The notes beneath the pieces are model-generated. The model worked only from the letters and a program-made list of their open reading frames with translations, searched no databases and was not told the origin of the DNA. This document shows, piece by piece, positions 32,896 through 42,427 of a stretch of 64,000 bases of DNA. The translations under genes were made by a program, and so were the position numbers. Within the stretch, counting starts at the first letter, position 1. Each line of letters begins with the position of its first letter. This DNA is from JAHEGP01 sp963751595. Its GTDB lineage: Bacteria; Pseudomonadota; Gammaproteobacteria; Pseudomonadales; JAHEGP01. The stretch is from positions 124,001-188,000 of the forward strand of contig CAVVVC010000006.1 in assembly GCA_963751595.1 (NCBI GenBank), read 5' to 3'.

Positions 32896-34737
32896 TCAAA
32901 AAACCTTCATGGATATCGCGGCGAGGAACCCGAGCAGGGTCGAAAGACCGATTATGCTGCCACCTTTTATATAGGCCTCGGGCAGCATGGTCTGGGCGAT
33001 CATGGTAAGCATCGCGCCGGCGGCGAGGCCTTCCAGAAACGGCAGCGCGGCGCCGGGCGCGACATCGACCAGAGCCTTGCCAAAGCCGGCCCCGATGCCG
33101 GTCAGCAACATGATAGACGACCACAACAGGACGATACGAAGACGGGAGTACTTATCTTCCTGCATACCCCGCGAACTGGACAGTGCCTCGGGATAGTTCG
33201 CCAGGAACAGGCCGGCTATCAGCGACAGGCTGATGCCTTCCTCGGTCAGCGTGGCGCCGATGACCAGGGATTCAGGCACGCTATCCAGCAGGATACCCAG
33301 CCAGATCGCCAACGCCGCTCCGTGACCTGCACCACCCTCGACACCCATGGCCAAAAGACCCGGCGGGGCCTTGTCTGACTTCACGGCTTTTACGGCACGC
33401 GACAGCCAGTCGTTGATCTTGCCGCCGTCTATCTGGTAGCGCTGGCGCAGGTAGCCGCTCAAACCCGGCGACTTCAAATAACCCAGCAGGCGCTGCTGGA
33501 AGTCGTGATTGTTGTGCAGCAGCTGACTGAAGTCTTCCCGACGCAGGGTCCAGGCGCCGCACTCGCCCACGGTACGGGCGGTGAGGGTGTGGCGAACACC
33601 GGTAATAAAGGAGCGCATGCCCACGCCGTCACCGGCCTGCTGGTAGCTGGGCAGAAGCTGATTACTGGGGTCGGTCAGGCCCACCTGGCCATACTCCAGC
33701 AGGTACATGCGATTGGCGGGATCACCCGCCCTGAACAGCACTTCGTCGGGGCGATAGCGGCGATAGACCAGGTGCATCGACAACCAGTCGGCCTCTTCCT
33801 CCGAGAGGTCGTCCAGCCAGGGCACCCGGTCGATCTTCGGCGCGAAGTCGCAAAAGGCGTCGGTGCGTCGGTCTACCGGCCGGGCATCGGGAAGACGGCT
33901 TTCCTCATCAAGGGTCTCAATTGCCTCGGCAAGCCATTCATCGGTTTCTTCCCTGCTCAAGCCCTGCTCCTCAAGCAGGTAGGCACGAGTGTTGGGGTCG
34001 TGCAACCATTCCCGAATCGAATCCTGAAACGCGGAAGACTGGCTCAATAGCTGGCGCAGGCTCGATTCGGGAATACACCAAACCCAGGTAGGCTCGACCG
34101 CCTTGGCGGTGAAACGGTGGGCCGAACCGGTAAACAGAGAGTTGGCGCCGAAAGCCTCGGCGTTGCCGATCAGGTCAATCTGCCGGGACGGCACCCCCGG
34201 CTCCGGCGCCGGCAGATCCATCGACACCGAACCCTTGACGACCACGTACAGGGCATCGGCGGGGTCCCCCTGCTGGTAGACCAGGCTGCCCTTGGGGTAA
34301 AAGCGGGGTTCGACATCCTGCGCCAGCTCCCGGAACTCATCCTTCGACAAACCCCGGAAGATGGCGGTGCGGTTCAACTGTCCCAGAATGCGCTCCATCC
34401 TGCGGTGGGTGTCACGGCGTGATTGGTGGACCGTGGTGGATATTTTGCGCTTAAAACCGCCGAAGTCATTGACCAGGAGGTTGAGGGTGATAAACAACAG
34501 GCCGCCGCCGAGAAAGCCAATGAACAAAGCTCCGAGATGACCATGATCCAGGGCGGGCGCCACCAGGTCGATACTCAGCGCCGCCAGCAGCGCGCCACCG
34601 CCGAAGGCCATCATGGCAGCAACGACGCGATCTTCCGGCTTCCAGAAAAACGAGGTTATCGCGCCCAGGGGCAGCGCCACGGCGCTGACGATACCGATCC
34701 AGAATGCGGTGACAATAAGCGGGTCTGAGATGATCAA
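32896..34737 (-). CDS. ZIP-like membrane protein with two internal CNB domains
   Basis: The 613-residue product starts with three transmembrane helices (about 10-30, 40-60, 68-90). Two cyclic-nucleotide-binding (Crp-type) domains follow: about 120-235 (FRGLSKDEFRELAQDVEPRF, GDPADALYVVVKGSV) and about 305-425 (DDLSEEEADWLSMHLVYRRY, GDPANRMYLLEYGQV). The last 150 residues have about five more helices. These carry ZIP-like motifs HGAALAIWLGILLDSVPES and NYPEALSSS, in which the usual HxxxE of TM5 is not conserved. Splitting a ZIP-type fold at its variable loop by two CNB domains suggests a ligand-gated or redox/cAMP-controlled transporter. The phosphate-binding RxA of true cAMP sites is not clear. 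Confidence 0.8.
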   Translation of the reverse strand: MIISDPLIVTAFWIGIVSAVALPLGAITSFFWKPEDRVVAAMMAFGGGALLAALSIDLVAPALDHGHLGALFIGFLGGGLLFITLNLLVNDFGGFKRKISTTVHQSRRDTHRRMERILGQLNRTAIFRGLSKDEFRELAQDVEPRFYPKGSLVYQQGDPADALYVVVKGSVSMDLPAPEPGVPSRQIDLIGNAEAFGANSLFTGSAHRFTAKAVEPTWVWCIPESSLRQLLSQSSAFQDSIREWLHDPNTRAYLLEEQGLSREETDEWLAEAIETLDEESRLPDARPVDRRTDAFCDFAPKIDRVPWLDDLSEEEADWLSMHLVYRRYRPDEVLFRAGDPANRMYLLEYGQVGLTDPSNQLLPSYQQAGDGVGMRSFITGVRHTLTARTVGECGAWTLRREDFSQLLHNNHDFQQRLLGYLKSPGLSGYLRQRYQIDGGKINDWLSRAVKAVKSDKAPPGLLAMGVEGGAGHGAALAIWLGILLDSVPESLVIGATLTEEGISLSLIAGLFLANYPEALSSSRGMQEDKYSRLRIVLLWSSIMLLTGIGAGFGKALVDVAPGAALPFLEGLAAGAMLTMIAQTMLPEAYIKGGSIIGLSTLLGFLAAISMKVF

Positions 34738-34752
34738 GGGTTAACAGCGGCC

Positions 34753-35172
34753 CTAGCGAATGATAGTCACAGCGCAGGGTGCATGGTGGAGCACCGATTC
34801 GCTGATACTACCGAGGAGTAATTCACGCACCAGCGAACGGCCGCGACTGCCCATGACGATATGGTCGTAGCCCTGGTGCCGGGCAAAGCTGACGATCTCT
34901 TCGGCGGGGTCGCCAATGGCCACCTCGTACTGGACATCGGCAGCGGTCACAGATTCACGCACCGGCGCAAAGCTGGGCTCGCCGTGGCTTTGCTTGAGCG
35001 CGATGACCTCTTCTTTGGGCAGGTGCGCCAGCCCCATGGCCTCTTCGGCGGGCATTTCGTAGACGTGGAGCACGGTGACCTTACCGCCGCTTTCACCCGC
35101 CCGCTGGATTGCCCAAAGTGCTGCAAGCACCGACTGCGCCGACCCATCTACAGGAACCAGGATTTTTTTCAT
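34753..35172 (-). CDS. Universal stress protein, UspA family
   Basis: The 139-residue protein has the Usp fold: KKILVPVDGSAQSVLAALWA at the start, and the ATP-binding motif GSRGRSLVRELLLGSIS (G-x2-G-x9-GS) near residue 110. Such ATP-binding Usps help survival in growth arrest. It sits 15 bases upstream of the ZIP/CNB gene on the same strand, so the two are likely one operon. Confidence 0.92.
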   Translation of the reverse strand: MKKILVPVDGSAQSVLAALWAIQRAGESGGKVTVLHVYEMPAEEAMGLAHLPKEEVIALKQSHGEPSFAPVRESVTAADVQYEVAIGDPAEEIVSFARHQGYDHIVMGSRGRSLVRELLLGSISESVLHHAPCAVTIIR

Positions 35173-35457
35173 TTTGATTTACCCCCCCAGTTGATGGGGT
35201 ATTGTAAGGGCGAAGCCCTGCGAGCGACAAGGCGCATCGCCTACGACCTTAGCCGCCATATCTCAACGCTATTTGGAATTCTCGGCGAGAGATTGTGCGC
35301 GGTGCGGGATTTTCCGACTAAGGGCATGGCCGCATGCTATGGCCGCAGGAGGAAGATTTTGTACAGCGTGCAAGATCCGGCGAGAAACCCAATAGGCGCC
35401 CTACGCTACAATAACAGCCGCCGAATAAACGATTGCCGAATCGGTGAGATATCGCGG

Positions 35458-36336
35458 TCAGCCGGGCGTGTCGGTCGCAGCCAAACCACTGCCGCCTTGC
35501 CGCTTGTCAAGCCAGGCGACGATCGCGGCCACCGCAGGCGCGGGATGCTTTGCCCAGGACACGTGATCGGCGCGGGTACCGAGCTCGGCGCTGGTGATTT
35601 GTTGCAGGGTCACCTCGCGCCGGCCAAGCCTGTGGGTAACACCCTCTATCGCCGCCAGCGGCCCGAAATGGTCATGCTCGCAGTAGATCGACAGTACCGG
35701 CTCGGTCCCCACCTGTACCAGCGCTTCCAGGTCCTGGTCCATTCCGGCTGCACTGTAACGATTGTGTTTTGCCATCACCAGCCAGTCGCGCATCAGGGTA
35801 CGCGCCTCGCGGCCACCAAAGCCGATTCTGTCACCGGGATAATACCCCAGCAGGCGGGTGGCTGCGGTAACCGCTGTAATCAGAAAGCGTATCTGCCAGC
35901 CACTGAAACCGGGATAGCAGCGATGCCAGGGTGTCGCGGTTGCCAGCAATACGATGCCCGCGATGGGGGTCGGGCCCAGGGCGCTGGCCATCAGGCTGAG
36001 GTGGCCGCCGAGGCTGTGCCCCCCCAGATATACCGGCAGCTTCGGTTGCTGCTGCCGCAGCCACTCCAGCGCCGCGGGAATGTCATCGACCAGCCATTCG
36101 CGAAAGCCCCAGTCCTGCTGGCGCGAGGCCCGCAGCTTGCTGCGACCATGCCCCCTTTGCTCCATCAGTACGGTGCTGATTCCCTGTCCCGCCAGGGAAG
36201 CGGCCAGCTGGCGATACAGTTTGGCCTGTACTCCCAGCGCCGGCAAAAACAGTAAATGTGCCCGGGCTTCGGGGGCACGGTGCACCTCCAGGGGCAGCGA
36301 GTAGTTCTCGAGGTCGAGGTCGATCGTTTGCGCCAC
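35458..36336 (-). CDS. Alpha/beta hydrolase (serine aminopeptidase S33-like)
   Basis: This 292-residue cytoplasmic hydrolase has LPALGVQAKLYRQLAASLAGQG, the oxyanion region MEQRGHGRSKLR, the nucleophile elbow GGHSLGGHLSLMA and the late catalytic histidine in RADHVSWAKHP. It resembles lipase- or monoglyceride-lipase-like enzymes; the substrate is unknown. It is five bases downstream of ptsP on the same strand. The 285-base spacer to uspA (35173-35457) shows no gene, only short direct repeats of ATGGCCGCA. Confidence 0.88.
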   Translation of the reverse strand: MAQTIDLDLENYSLPLEVHRAPEARAHLLFLPALGVQAKLYRQLAASLAGQGISTVLMEQRGHGRSKLRASRQQDWGFREWLVDDIPAALEWLRQQQPKLPVYLGGHSLGGHLSLMASALGPTPIAGIVLLATATPWHRCYPGFSGWQIRFLITAVTAATRLLGYYPGDRIGFGGREARTLMRDWLVMAKHNRYSAAGMDQDLEALVQVGTEPVLSIYCEHDHFGPLAAIEGVTHRLGRREVTLQQITSAELGTRADHVSWAKHPAPAVAAIVAWLDKRQGGSGLAATDTPG

Positions 36337-36341
36337 TGTCG

Positions 36342-38585
36342 CTAGCTCACCAGGGCTGTGAGTTCGTTGGCGCTTAACATGGCATTCACCAGCTTGCGAA
36401 TATCGGCAACATCATCACACGCCAGCGCCTGCTGCAAAATGCTCTCCGCCTCCGGTAACGATATCGAACGGATCAACCACTTGACCCGGGGCAACAGGGC
36501 GGCACTCATACTCAGGCTGCGAATGCCCATACCCACCAGCAGTACCACCGCCGCCGGGTCCGAGGCCATCTCACCGCAGAGGCTCACCGGCACATTGCAT
36601 TCCCTGGCAATGCTCACCACCCGGGCTATCTCATGCAGCACCGCGGGATGCACATGATCGAAGCGCTTGCCTACCCGGGGATTATTCCGGTCCAGTGCCA
36701 GCAGGTACTGGCTCAGGTCGTTGCTGCCAATGGAAATGAAGTCGATCTTGCGACACCAGAAACGCAGTTGGGGGATGGCAGCGGGGACTTCCAGCATAAC
36801 CCCCACCTGGGGTCGCAATACCGGGTAGCCCTCCTTGAGCAACTGGGTGCAGGCGTCGTCCAGCAACTGAATGAAGCGGTCGATCTCGTGGGTGGAGCTG
36901 ACCATGGGCACCAGTATGCGCAGGTTATCAATGCCCTCGGCGGCACGCACCATCGACCTCACCTGGGACATCAAGAGCTGTACGTTGTCGAGGGTGAAAC
37001 GGATACCCCGCCAGCCCAGCGCGGGATTCTCCTCGGCACGAATGGGAAAGTACGAAAGCTGCTTGTCACCACCGATATCCAGGGTACGCATGTGCACCGG
37101 CTTGCCCTCATAGGCCGACAACACGGTACGGTACACCTGCACCTGTTCATCTTCGGTGGGAAAGCTGTCGCGAACCATAAACGGGATTTCGGTACGATAC
37201 AGTCCCACACCCTCGGCGCCGCTCTTGAGGCCGGGGGTAATATCAGCAAGGAGTCCGGTATTGGTCATCAGCCGAACACGGGTGCCATCGACCGTGACCG
37301 CCGGCTGGCTTCGCAGGCGGTCAAGCTGATGGCGCAAAGACTCTTCCTGGTCAATCAGCAGCCGAAACTCTCTCAGCAGGGCGCTACCAGGATTGCTGAA
37401 GACCTGACCGACGTTGCCGTCCACCACCAGCAGCTCACCATCCTGTAGCCTGGGCAAGCTATCGACGCCCATGACGGCGGGCACCCCCATGGCGTTGGCC
37501 ACCACTGCCACGTGGGACATGCTGGAGCCTTCCAGGCAGACGATGCCGGCAAGCTGTTCGGGGGGAATTGCGGCAATATCCGAGACGCTGACCTGCTTGC
37601 CCACCAATACCAGTGGCCCATCCGGTAACTGGCGAATCTTGCCGGTCAAATGGCCGCCCCGCCAAACCTCATAGAGCTTGCTACCCAGGTGCTGGATATC
37701 CTCGTGGCGCGCGCGCAGGTAGGGGTCGTCCATGGCGCGGAAAAGTTCGGCAAAATACTGAATACTGACCCGCAGAGCCCAGGGCAGCCAGTGGCCGCTG
37801 CGAATTTCCTGCTCCACCTGCTTGATCAGGGACTGGTCTGCGAGCAGCATGTCGTAGGCATCGAAGATGGCGGCGACGCTGTCCGCCAGCTCGCCGCCCA
37901 GGGCATTGCGCTCGAGACGGACATCCTCGCGGGTGATTTCCAGCAGCCGGTGCCAGTTGTGCAGCTCGAGTTCGATACTGTCGCAGCGCCGGTCCTGGAC
38001 GCCCTGCAGCTCGCCACCGCTGAGCATGTAGGCGCTGCCGATAGCAATACCGGGCGCACCGCGGATGCCTGTCGACTGGCGGTCCGAAAACAGGGCGCAC
38101 TGCTCCTGGGCGGGAATATTGGCCACGATAAACGCCAGCTGTGCCGCAAGGGTCATCAAGAAAGCCTTGGCCTCGGGCTCCAGCTTGCGAGGCTCGGCTC
38201 GCTGCACCACCAGAACTCCCAGAACTTCGCCCTGCTGCACCAGCGGCACACCGCAGAAGCTGGCATAGCGCTCTTCCCGGGTCTGGGGAATATAAAAGTA
38301 GTCCTCATGGTCGGCGGCCTCGGCGAGGTTGACCGGGTGACGACCGGTCGCCACCAGCCCGACCAGGCCATGGCCTGCAGGTATTACCACCTTCTCGTCG
38401 CTGGCGAGGCCGTGGCTTGCCAGCAGCAGCATGTCGCCATCGGCATTGGCGCGGTAAAGGCTGCAGACTTCGACCTGAATAGCGGCACATATGGAATCGA
38501 CGATCAGCCGCACCTGCTCAGCGGGTGAATCGGCCAGCCCGACCTGCTGGGTGATTCGGGTCAGCTCCAGAATGACCTTGTCCAT
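36342..38585 (-). CDS. ptsP: Phosphoenolpyruvate-protein phosphotransferase PtsP (EI-Ntr)
   Basis: PtsP starts the nitrogen-related phosphotransfer chain PEP to EI-Ntr to NPr to EIIA-Ntr. The 747-residue product from ATG 38585 has an N-terminal GAF domain (about 20-165; DSICAAIQVEVCSLY, HGLVGLVATGRHPVN), the phosphohistidine segment GSSMSHVAVVANAMGVPAVMG, and the PEP-binding barrel (LYRTEIPFM, DIGGDKQLSYFP, CGEMASDPA). All motifs are intact. An upstream extension to 38762 is in frame but unlike the family. The GAF domain is the likely sensor of glutamine/2-oxoglutarate status. Confidence 0.95.
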   Translation of the reverse strand: MDKVILELTRITQQVGLADSPAEQVRLIVDSICAAIQVEVCSLYRANADGDMLLLASHGLASDEKVVIPAGHGLVGLVATGRHPVNLAEAADHEDYFYIPQTREERYASFCGVPLVQQGEVLGVLVVQRAEPRKLEPEAKAFLMTLAAQLAFIVANIPAQEQCALFSDRQSTGIRGAPGIAIGSAYMLSGGELQGVQDRRCDSIELELHNWHRLLEITREDVRLERNALGGELADSVAAIFDAYDMLLADQSLIKQVEQEIRSGHWLPWALRVSIQYFAELFRAMDDPYLRARHEDIQHLGSKLYEVWRGGHLTGKIRQLPDGPLVLVGKQVSVSDIAAIPPEQLAGIVCLEGSSMSHVAVVANAMGVPAVMGVDSLPRLQDGELLVVDGNVGQVFSNPGSALLREFRLLIDQEESLRHQLDRLRSQPAVTVDGTRVRLMTNTGLLADITPGLKSGAEGVGLYRTEIPFMVRDSFPTEDEQVQVYRTVLSAYEGKPVHMRTLDIGGDKQLSYFPIRAEENPALGWRGIRFTLDNVQLLMSQVRSMVRAAEGIDNLRILVPMVSSTHEIDRFIQLLDDACTQLLKEGYPVLRPQVGVMLEVPAAIPQLRFWCRKIDFISIGSNDLSQYLLALDRNNPRVGKRFDHVHPAVLHEIARVVSIARECNVPVSLCGEMASDPAAVVLLVGMGIRSLSMSAALLPRVKWLIRSISLPEAESILQQALACDDVADIRKLVNAMLSANELTALVS

Positions 38586-39079
38586 ACTGACTCTACATTT
38601 CGTTCGTTTTGATTCAACGGTGAGGTAAGGGCCGCGCTCGTCGCCGCCTGCACGGCCGCGCCATGCGAAGACCGAATGCGCAGTAGCACTGCAGTAGATC
38701 CGGGTAGCACTCGACGCTGGCCAAGGCCCCGGGGGCCAGCGCCGTTGCCTGACCCTCGCCATCTTCGCAGCATGCTATCGGTGTGTCCAGAGGGCTTGGT
38801 GAGTCCATTCAAGGTGGTAAAACCGTAGAAAAAGCCGATTTTCAAGGCGCATGACAAAGACCGAAACTCAGGTTACACTCGCCCGTATAAATAGAACGTG
38901 ATGTCACGCCGTATAACAGATTGATTGGGCGGCGCGGAAAATAAAAACACAGCGGAACTGAACCGGCCAGCCATTCAACCCGGAACCCCTCTGCCGTCCG
39001 GGCAATGCTTTGCAGAAGTGTAGTTTCCGCCCAGGGGTTACCATCGCGACCAGAACTATAATCAAGGAGTGCCCATCCC
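38586..39079. other. Divergent intergenic region ptsP / MgtC-like
   Basis: About 490 bases contain no gene that I can support. It must hold the ptsP promoter (leftward) and the promoter of the MgtC/DUF4010 gene (rightward). A TATAAA at about 38887-38892 could be a -10, but no clear -35 was found. Just before 39080 an AAGGAG ribosome-binding site serves the rightward gene. Confidence 0.5.
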
Positions 39080-40624
39080 ATGGACCAGCATGAGCTGATC
39101 AGCTTTTTTATCAAGTTTGGACTTGCCGCCGTTATTGGTATGTTGATAGGGCTGGAGCGATCCCAGGGCGGTGAAGACAACTTCAAAGGGCACGTTCGCG
39201 ACTTCGTTATTTTCTCCCTGGTGGGCGCCGTCAGTGCCTTCGCCGCGGTCGAATACGCCAACGCCTGGCTGATTGCCATCGGCTTTATCGGGGTACTGGT
39301 GCTCCAGGTGTCCGGTTACTGGGCCGAGCATCGGTTAGACAACCCCGATTCAGGTATTACCACCGAGGCCGCAGCCCTGATCACCTTTTTTCTTGGTGTG
39401 CTGGTCGTGCGTGACGCCGAGGAGCTGGCGATTGCCATTGCGATTGTGGTGTTGCTGGTGCTGTCCGAGAAGAGCATGATCGAAAAATTCAGCTCGCAGA
39501 TCCAGCGTTTCGAGCTCCAGGCCGCTCTCAAGCTGTTGGCCATCAGTTTCATCGTGCTGCCGATACTACCGAACCAATCACTCGACAACTACGCCACCAC
39601 GCCGATCGGTGAGGTGACGGCGCTGGATCCTGACAGCGGTATTGTGCGTTTCGATGCCGGGGAAGACAGATTTTACGAGCCCGGCTCCCAGCTCTACTTT
39701 TATACCGAATCCGCAGGCGAAGCCGGCCACTTCGAAATAATCCCTGGAGATGATGGCATCACCACAGCGAGAATGCTCGAGGGCGAGGGCTCGTTACAGT
39801 CACTGAGCACCGGCACCGAGCTGCGAGCCCCCTACGTGCCGCGCCTGTTCGCCGTCATGCTGTCGGCACTGACCCCGTTCCAGGTGTGGATGATCGTGGT
39901 GCTGGTGTCATTCATCGGGTTTGTCGGTTATGTCCTGATCAAGGTTATCGGTGCCGGTGCCGGTATCGCCCTCACCGGTCTGATCGGCGGCCTGGCCTCG
40001 AGCACGGTGACGACGCTCAGCTTTGCCGCCCGGAGCAAGGAATTACCCAGTCTCAACACTTCGTTTGCGGTTGCGGTCACCCTCGCCTCGGCGATCATGT
40101 TCCCCCGGGTGGTGCTGCAAATCGGGGTTTTCAACCAGCCTTTGATGGCGAGCATCGCCCTGCCGATGATGGTCACGGGGGCTGCGGGGCTGATAATGGC
40201 GGCGTACTTTTACTGGCGCAGCAAGGGCGAGACCCCGGAAACTCAGGAGATCAAGCTCGACAACCCGTTCTCGCTCAAGTCGGCCCTCACCTTCGGCCTG
40301 GTCTTTGCCACCATCCTGGTCGTCACCCGGGTGGCAACGGCTTACCTGGGCAATGCCTGGCTGCCAGTAGTTGCACTGGTCAGCGGTCTTACCGACGCCG
40401 ACGCGATCGCGTTTTCCGTCAGCAACCTGCAAAAATCCGGCCTCATCACCCTCGACTGGGCCAGCTTCAACCTGGTGCTGGGCGCGCTGGCCAATACCAT
40501 GATGAAGCTGTTCCTGGTGTTCTCGCTGGGTGATCGCGGACTATTCAAGAAATGCCTGTTATCGTTCTCGGTCATGGCAGTGGCCGGCATCATCACCATG
40601 CTGTTGTACTACGATCTCGGATAA
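39080..40624 (+). CDS. MgtC/SapB family protein with DUF4010 domain
   Basis: The 514-residue inner-membrane protein starts with an MgtC-type domain of about four helices (FGLAAVIGMLIGLERSQ, FVIFSLVGAVSAFAA). A soluble insert (about 175-255) and a larger DUF4010 membrane domain follow (GLIGGLASSTVTTLSFAARS, VALVSGLTDADAIAFSVSNL). Members occur in magnesium-stress and acid-tolerance contexts, but transport has not been shown. Its stop codon lies in the first copy of a 16-bp tandem repeat. Confidence 0.88.
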   Translation: MDQHELISFFIKFGLAAVIGMLIGLERSQGGEDNFKGHVRDFVIFSLVGAVSAFAAVEYANAWLIAIGFIGVLVLQVSGYWAEHRLDNPDSGITTEAAALITFFLGVLVVRDAEELAIAIAIVVLLVLSEKSMIEKFSSQIQRFELQAALKLLAISFIVLPILPNQSLDNYATTPIGEVTALDPDSGIVRFDAGEDRFYEPGSQLYFYTESAGEAGHFEIIPGDDGITTARMLEGEGSLQSLSTGTELRAPYVPRLFAVMLSALTPFQVWMIVVLVSFIGFVGYVLIKVIGAGAGIALTGLIGGLASSTVTTLSFAARSKELPSLNTSFAVAVTLASAIMFPRVVLQIGVFNQPLMASIALPMMVTGAAGLIMAAYFYWRSKGETPETQEIKLDNPFSLKSALTFGLVFATILVVTRVATAYLGNAWLPVVALVSGLTDADAIAFSVSNLQKSGLITLDWASFNLVLGALANTMMKLFLVFSLGDRGLFKKCLLSFSVMAVAGIITMLLYYDLG

Positions 40625-40656
40625 GTACGATCTCGGATAAGTACGATCTCGGTTAA
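40611..40656 (+). repeat. 16-bp tandem repeat spanning a stop codon, about three copies
   Basis: ACGATCTCGGATAAGT occurs at 40611-40626 and 40627-40642, with a third, slightly changed copy (GGTTAAG) to 40656. Copy 1 contains the last codons and TAA of the DUF4010 gene. Each copy carries a stop, and the unit length is not a multiple of three. Confidence 0.9.
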
Positions 40657-40689
40657 GCCAGTCTGACCGGCACCAACTGCAGCCCGGCG

Positions 40690-40731
40690 AAAAAAAACCA
40701 GCTATCGGCGCAAGGCGATAGCTGGTTTGTG
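40690..40731 (-). terminator. Terminator of the polyphosphate:AMP phosphotransferase gene
   Basis: CCAGCTATCG and CGATAGCTGG form a perfect ten-base-pair stem with an eight-base loop. On the minus strand it is followed by a run of T residues interrupted by nothing (at least seven), the classical rho-independent form. It also has TTT on the plus strand for the convergent MgtC-like gene. Confidence 0.85.
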
Positions 40732-40780
40732 GTTGTAGTGCAGATGCACCGCTTGAACACGGTGCACCGCCCAGAGGGTT

Positions 40781-42262
40781 TTACTTTTTGTCTGCTTTCT
40801 TGATGGCTTTGGCGAGGGCGTCGGACACCGCTTTCAACACGAAGATCCGGGCGAAATATTTATTGTTCGCCGGAACGATATGCCACGGGGCATTGGCGGT
40901 ATCGGTTTTCGCAATCATCTCATTCACCGCCAGCAGGTAATCGTCCCACTTGGCGCGATTGCGATAATCCTCTTCGGTAATCTTGTATTTTTTGTAGGAG
41001 GTTTTCTCCCTGGCCTGGAAGCGCGCCAACTGCTCTTCCTGCGAAATGTGTAGCCAGAACTTCAGCACCACCATTCCGCGTTCCGCCAGTTGCTCCTCAA
41101 AGTCGTTGATCTCGCCGTAGGCCCGCTGCCACTCCTGTGGTTTCGCAAAGCCCTCGATGCGCTCCACGGTGACCCGCCCGTACCAGGTGCGATCGAAAAT
41201 CACCAGGTTACCGGCAGGTGGCATGTGGCGCCAGAAGCGCCACAGGTAGTGACGTACCCGCTCTTCCTCCGTCGGGGCCGCGATGGGTATGACCTTGTAG
41301 CTGCGTGCGGGCAAAGCACTGGTCAAACGTCTGATGTTGCCGCCCTTGCCCCCGGCATCCCAGCCTTCGAAGGCCAGCACCGTGGAGATACCCCTGGCGT
41401 GGGCATCGCGTACCAGGCCGTGGAAGCGCCGCTGCTGCTTGGCAAGTTGCTTCTTGTAGTCTTCCTTTTCCAGCGCCTGGCTCAAATCGACCTTGCCCAG
41501 GAGATCCTCGAACTCCTCTTTCGCCTTCTTGGCCGCTGCCTGCTTGGGTGGCTTGGCGAGCCGTGCCTGCACTCGATCCCGTACAATCTCGGCCACGGTC
41601 AGGTCACGGAACCTGCCGTTGCTACCGTCCACGACAAACCAGGGCGCTTCAGGGGTGTTCGTTTGGTCCAGCATCTGCTCTACGGCGGCGGGCTCTTTGC
41701 GGAATTTGTCGAAGACTTCCCAGTCCTGTTCCTCCAACCACCATTGGCGATCCGGATGTTTCTTGCTTTTCTTGAGCTGCTTTTTCAGGGCTTGTTCCGG
41801 TAAGTGACACCAGAACTTGAGTATCAGCGTCCCGTTGTCGGCCAGTTGCTTCTCGAAGGTGTTAATCTGGTCCAGACGATGCTGGAACTGCTTTTTGCCG
41901 ATTTTACCTGTAATGCTGTCTGAAACCGCCTGCAGCGGCCAGGCACCTCCGTAGACCCCCATGCGACCGTTAGCGGGCAGCACCCGCCAGTAGCGCCAGA
42001 AGCGAGGTCGCTGCTCTTCTTCCTGGCTGCGCTTGATAAACACGTTGGTATCGATGAAGCGGGCATCCATCCACTCGTTGAGGCGGTCACCAATCTGATT
42101 GGAACCGAGGCGATCATCGCCGGCAATAACAATCACAACTGAAAAATCCGCCTCATTAAGGTCGAACTGGAGGTTGACCAGATCTACCCTGAGTTGGGGT
42201 TCCTGCGCGTCGAAATCTTCTTTGCTAACGCGGCCGGCGAGTATTTCCTGATTTTTAAACAT
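40781..42262 (-). CDS. pap: Polyphosphate:AMP phosphotransferase, two-domain PPK2
   Basis: This class II PPK2 enzyme phosphorylates AMP to ADP with polyphosphate. The 493-residue product has two fused PPK2 domains. The N-terminal one (about 10-245) has a degenerate P-loop (IAGDDRLGSNQIG). The C-terminal one has an intact Walker A (FEGWDAAGKGGNIRR), lid (IAAPTEEERVRHYLWRFWRH) and Walker B (IFDRTWYGRVTVERIEG). The start at 42262 (FKNQEILAG) follows AGGA. An in-frame extension upstream crosses a terminator and is rejected. With the single-domain PPK2 at 21095 this gives the cell two polyphosphate routes. Confidence 0.93.
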   Translation of the reverse strand: MFKNQEILAGRVSKEDFDAQEPQLRVDLVNLQFDLNEADFSVVIVIAGDDRLGSNQIGDRLNEWMDARFIDTNVFIKRSQEEEQRPRFWRYWRVLPANGRMGVYGGAWPLQAVSDSITGKIGKKQFQHRLDQINTFEKQLADNGTLILKFWCHLPEQALKKQLKKSKKHPDRQWWLEEQDWEVFDKFRKEPAAVEQMLDQTNTPEAPWFVVDGSNGRFRDLTVAEIVRDRVQARLAKPPKQAAAKKAKEEFEDLLGKVDLSQALEKEDYKKQLAKQQRRFHGLVRDAHARGISTVLAFEGWDAGGKGGNIRRLTSALPARSYKVIPIAAPTEEERVRHYLWRFWRHMPPAGNLVIFDRTWYGRVTVERIEGFAKPQEWQRAYGEINDFEEQLAERGMVVLKFWLHISQEEQLARFQAREKTSYKKYKITEEDYRNRAKWDDYLLAVNEMIAKTDTANAPWHIVPANNKYFARIFVLKAVSDALAKAIKKADKK

Positions 42263-42323
42263 AGCATCCATCCTGTTATTTTTGGCCTCCAGTTTAACGG
42301 AAAAACTTTCTCCACTGCAAAAC

Positions 42324-42350
42324 AAAAAAAGCCCCGAACAAACGGGGCAG
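42324..42350 (-). terminator. Terminator after the histidine phosphatase gene
   Basis: GCCCCG-AACAAA-CGGGGC forms a six-base-pair GC stem followed on the minus strand by seven T residues. It lies between the phosphatase stop (42428) and the start of pap and separates the two transcription units. Confidence 0.8.
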
Positions 42351-42427
42351 AGGGAGACCGGGATGGGTATTCGGTTATTTTGTTCTACGATGCCAACAAG
42401 ACAACAGATCATTGCGAGCTTTCCCAA

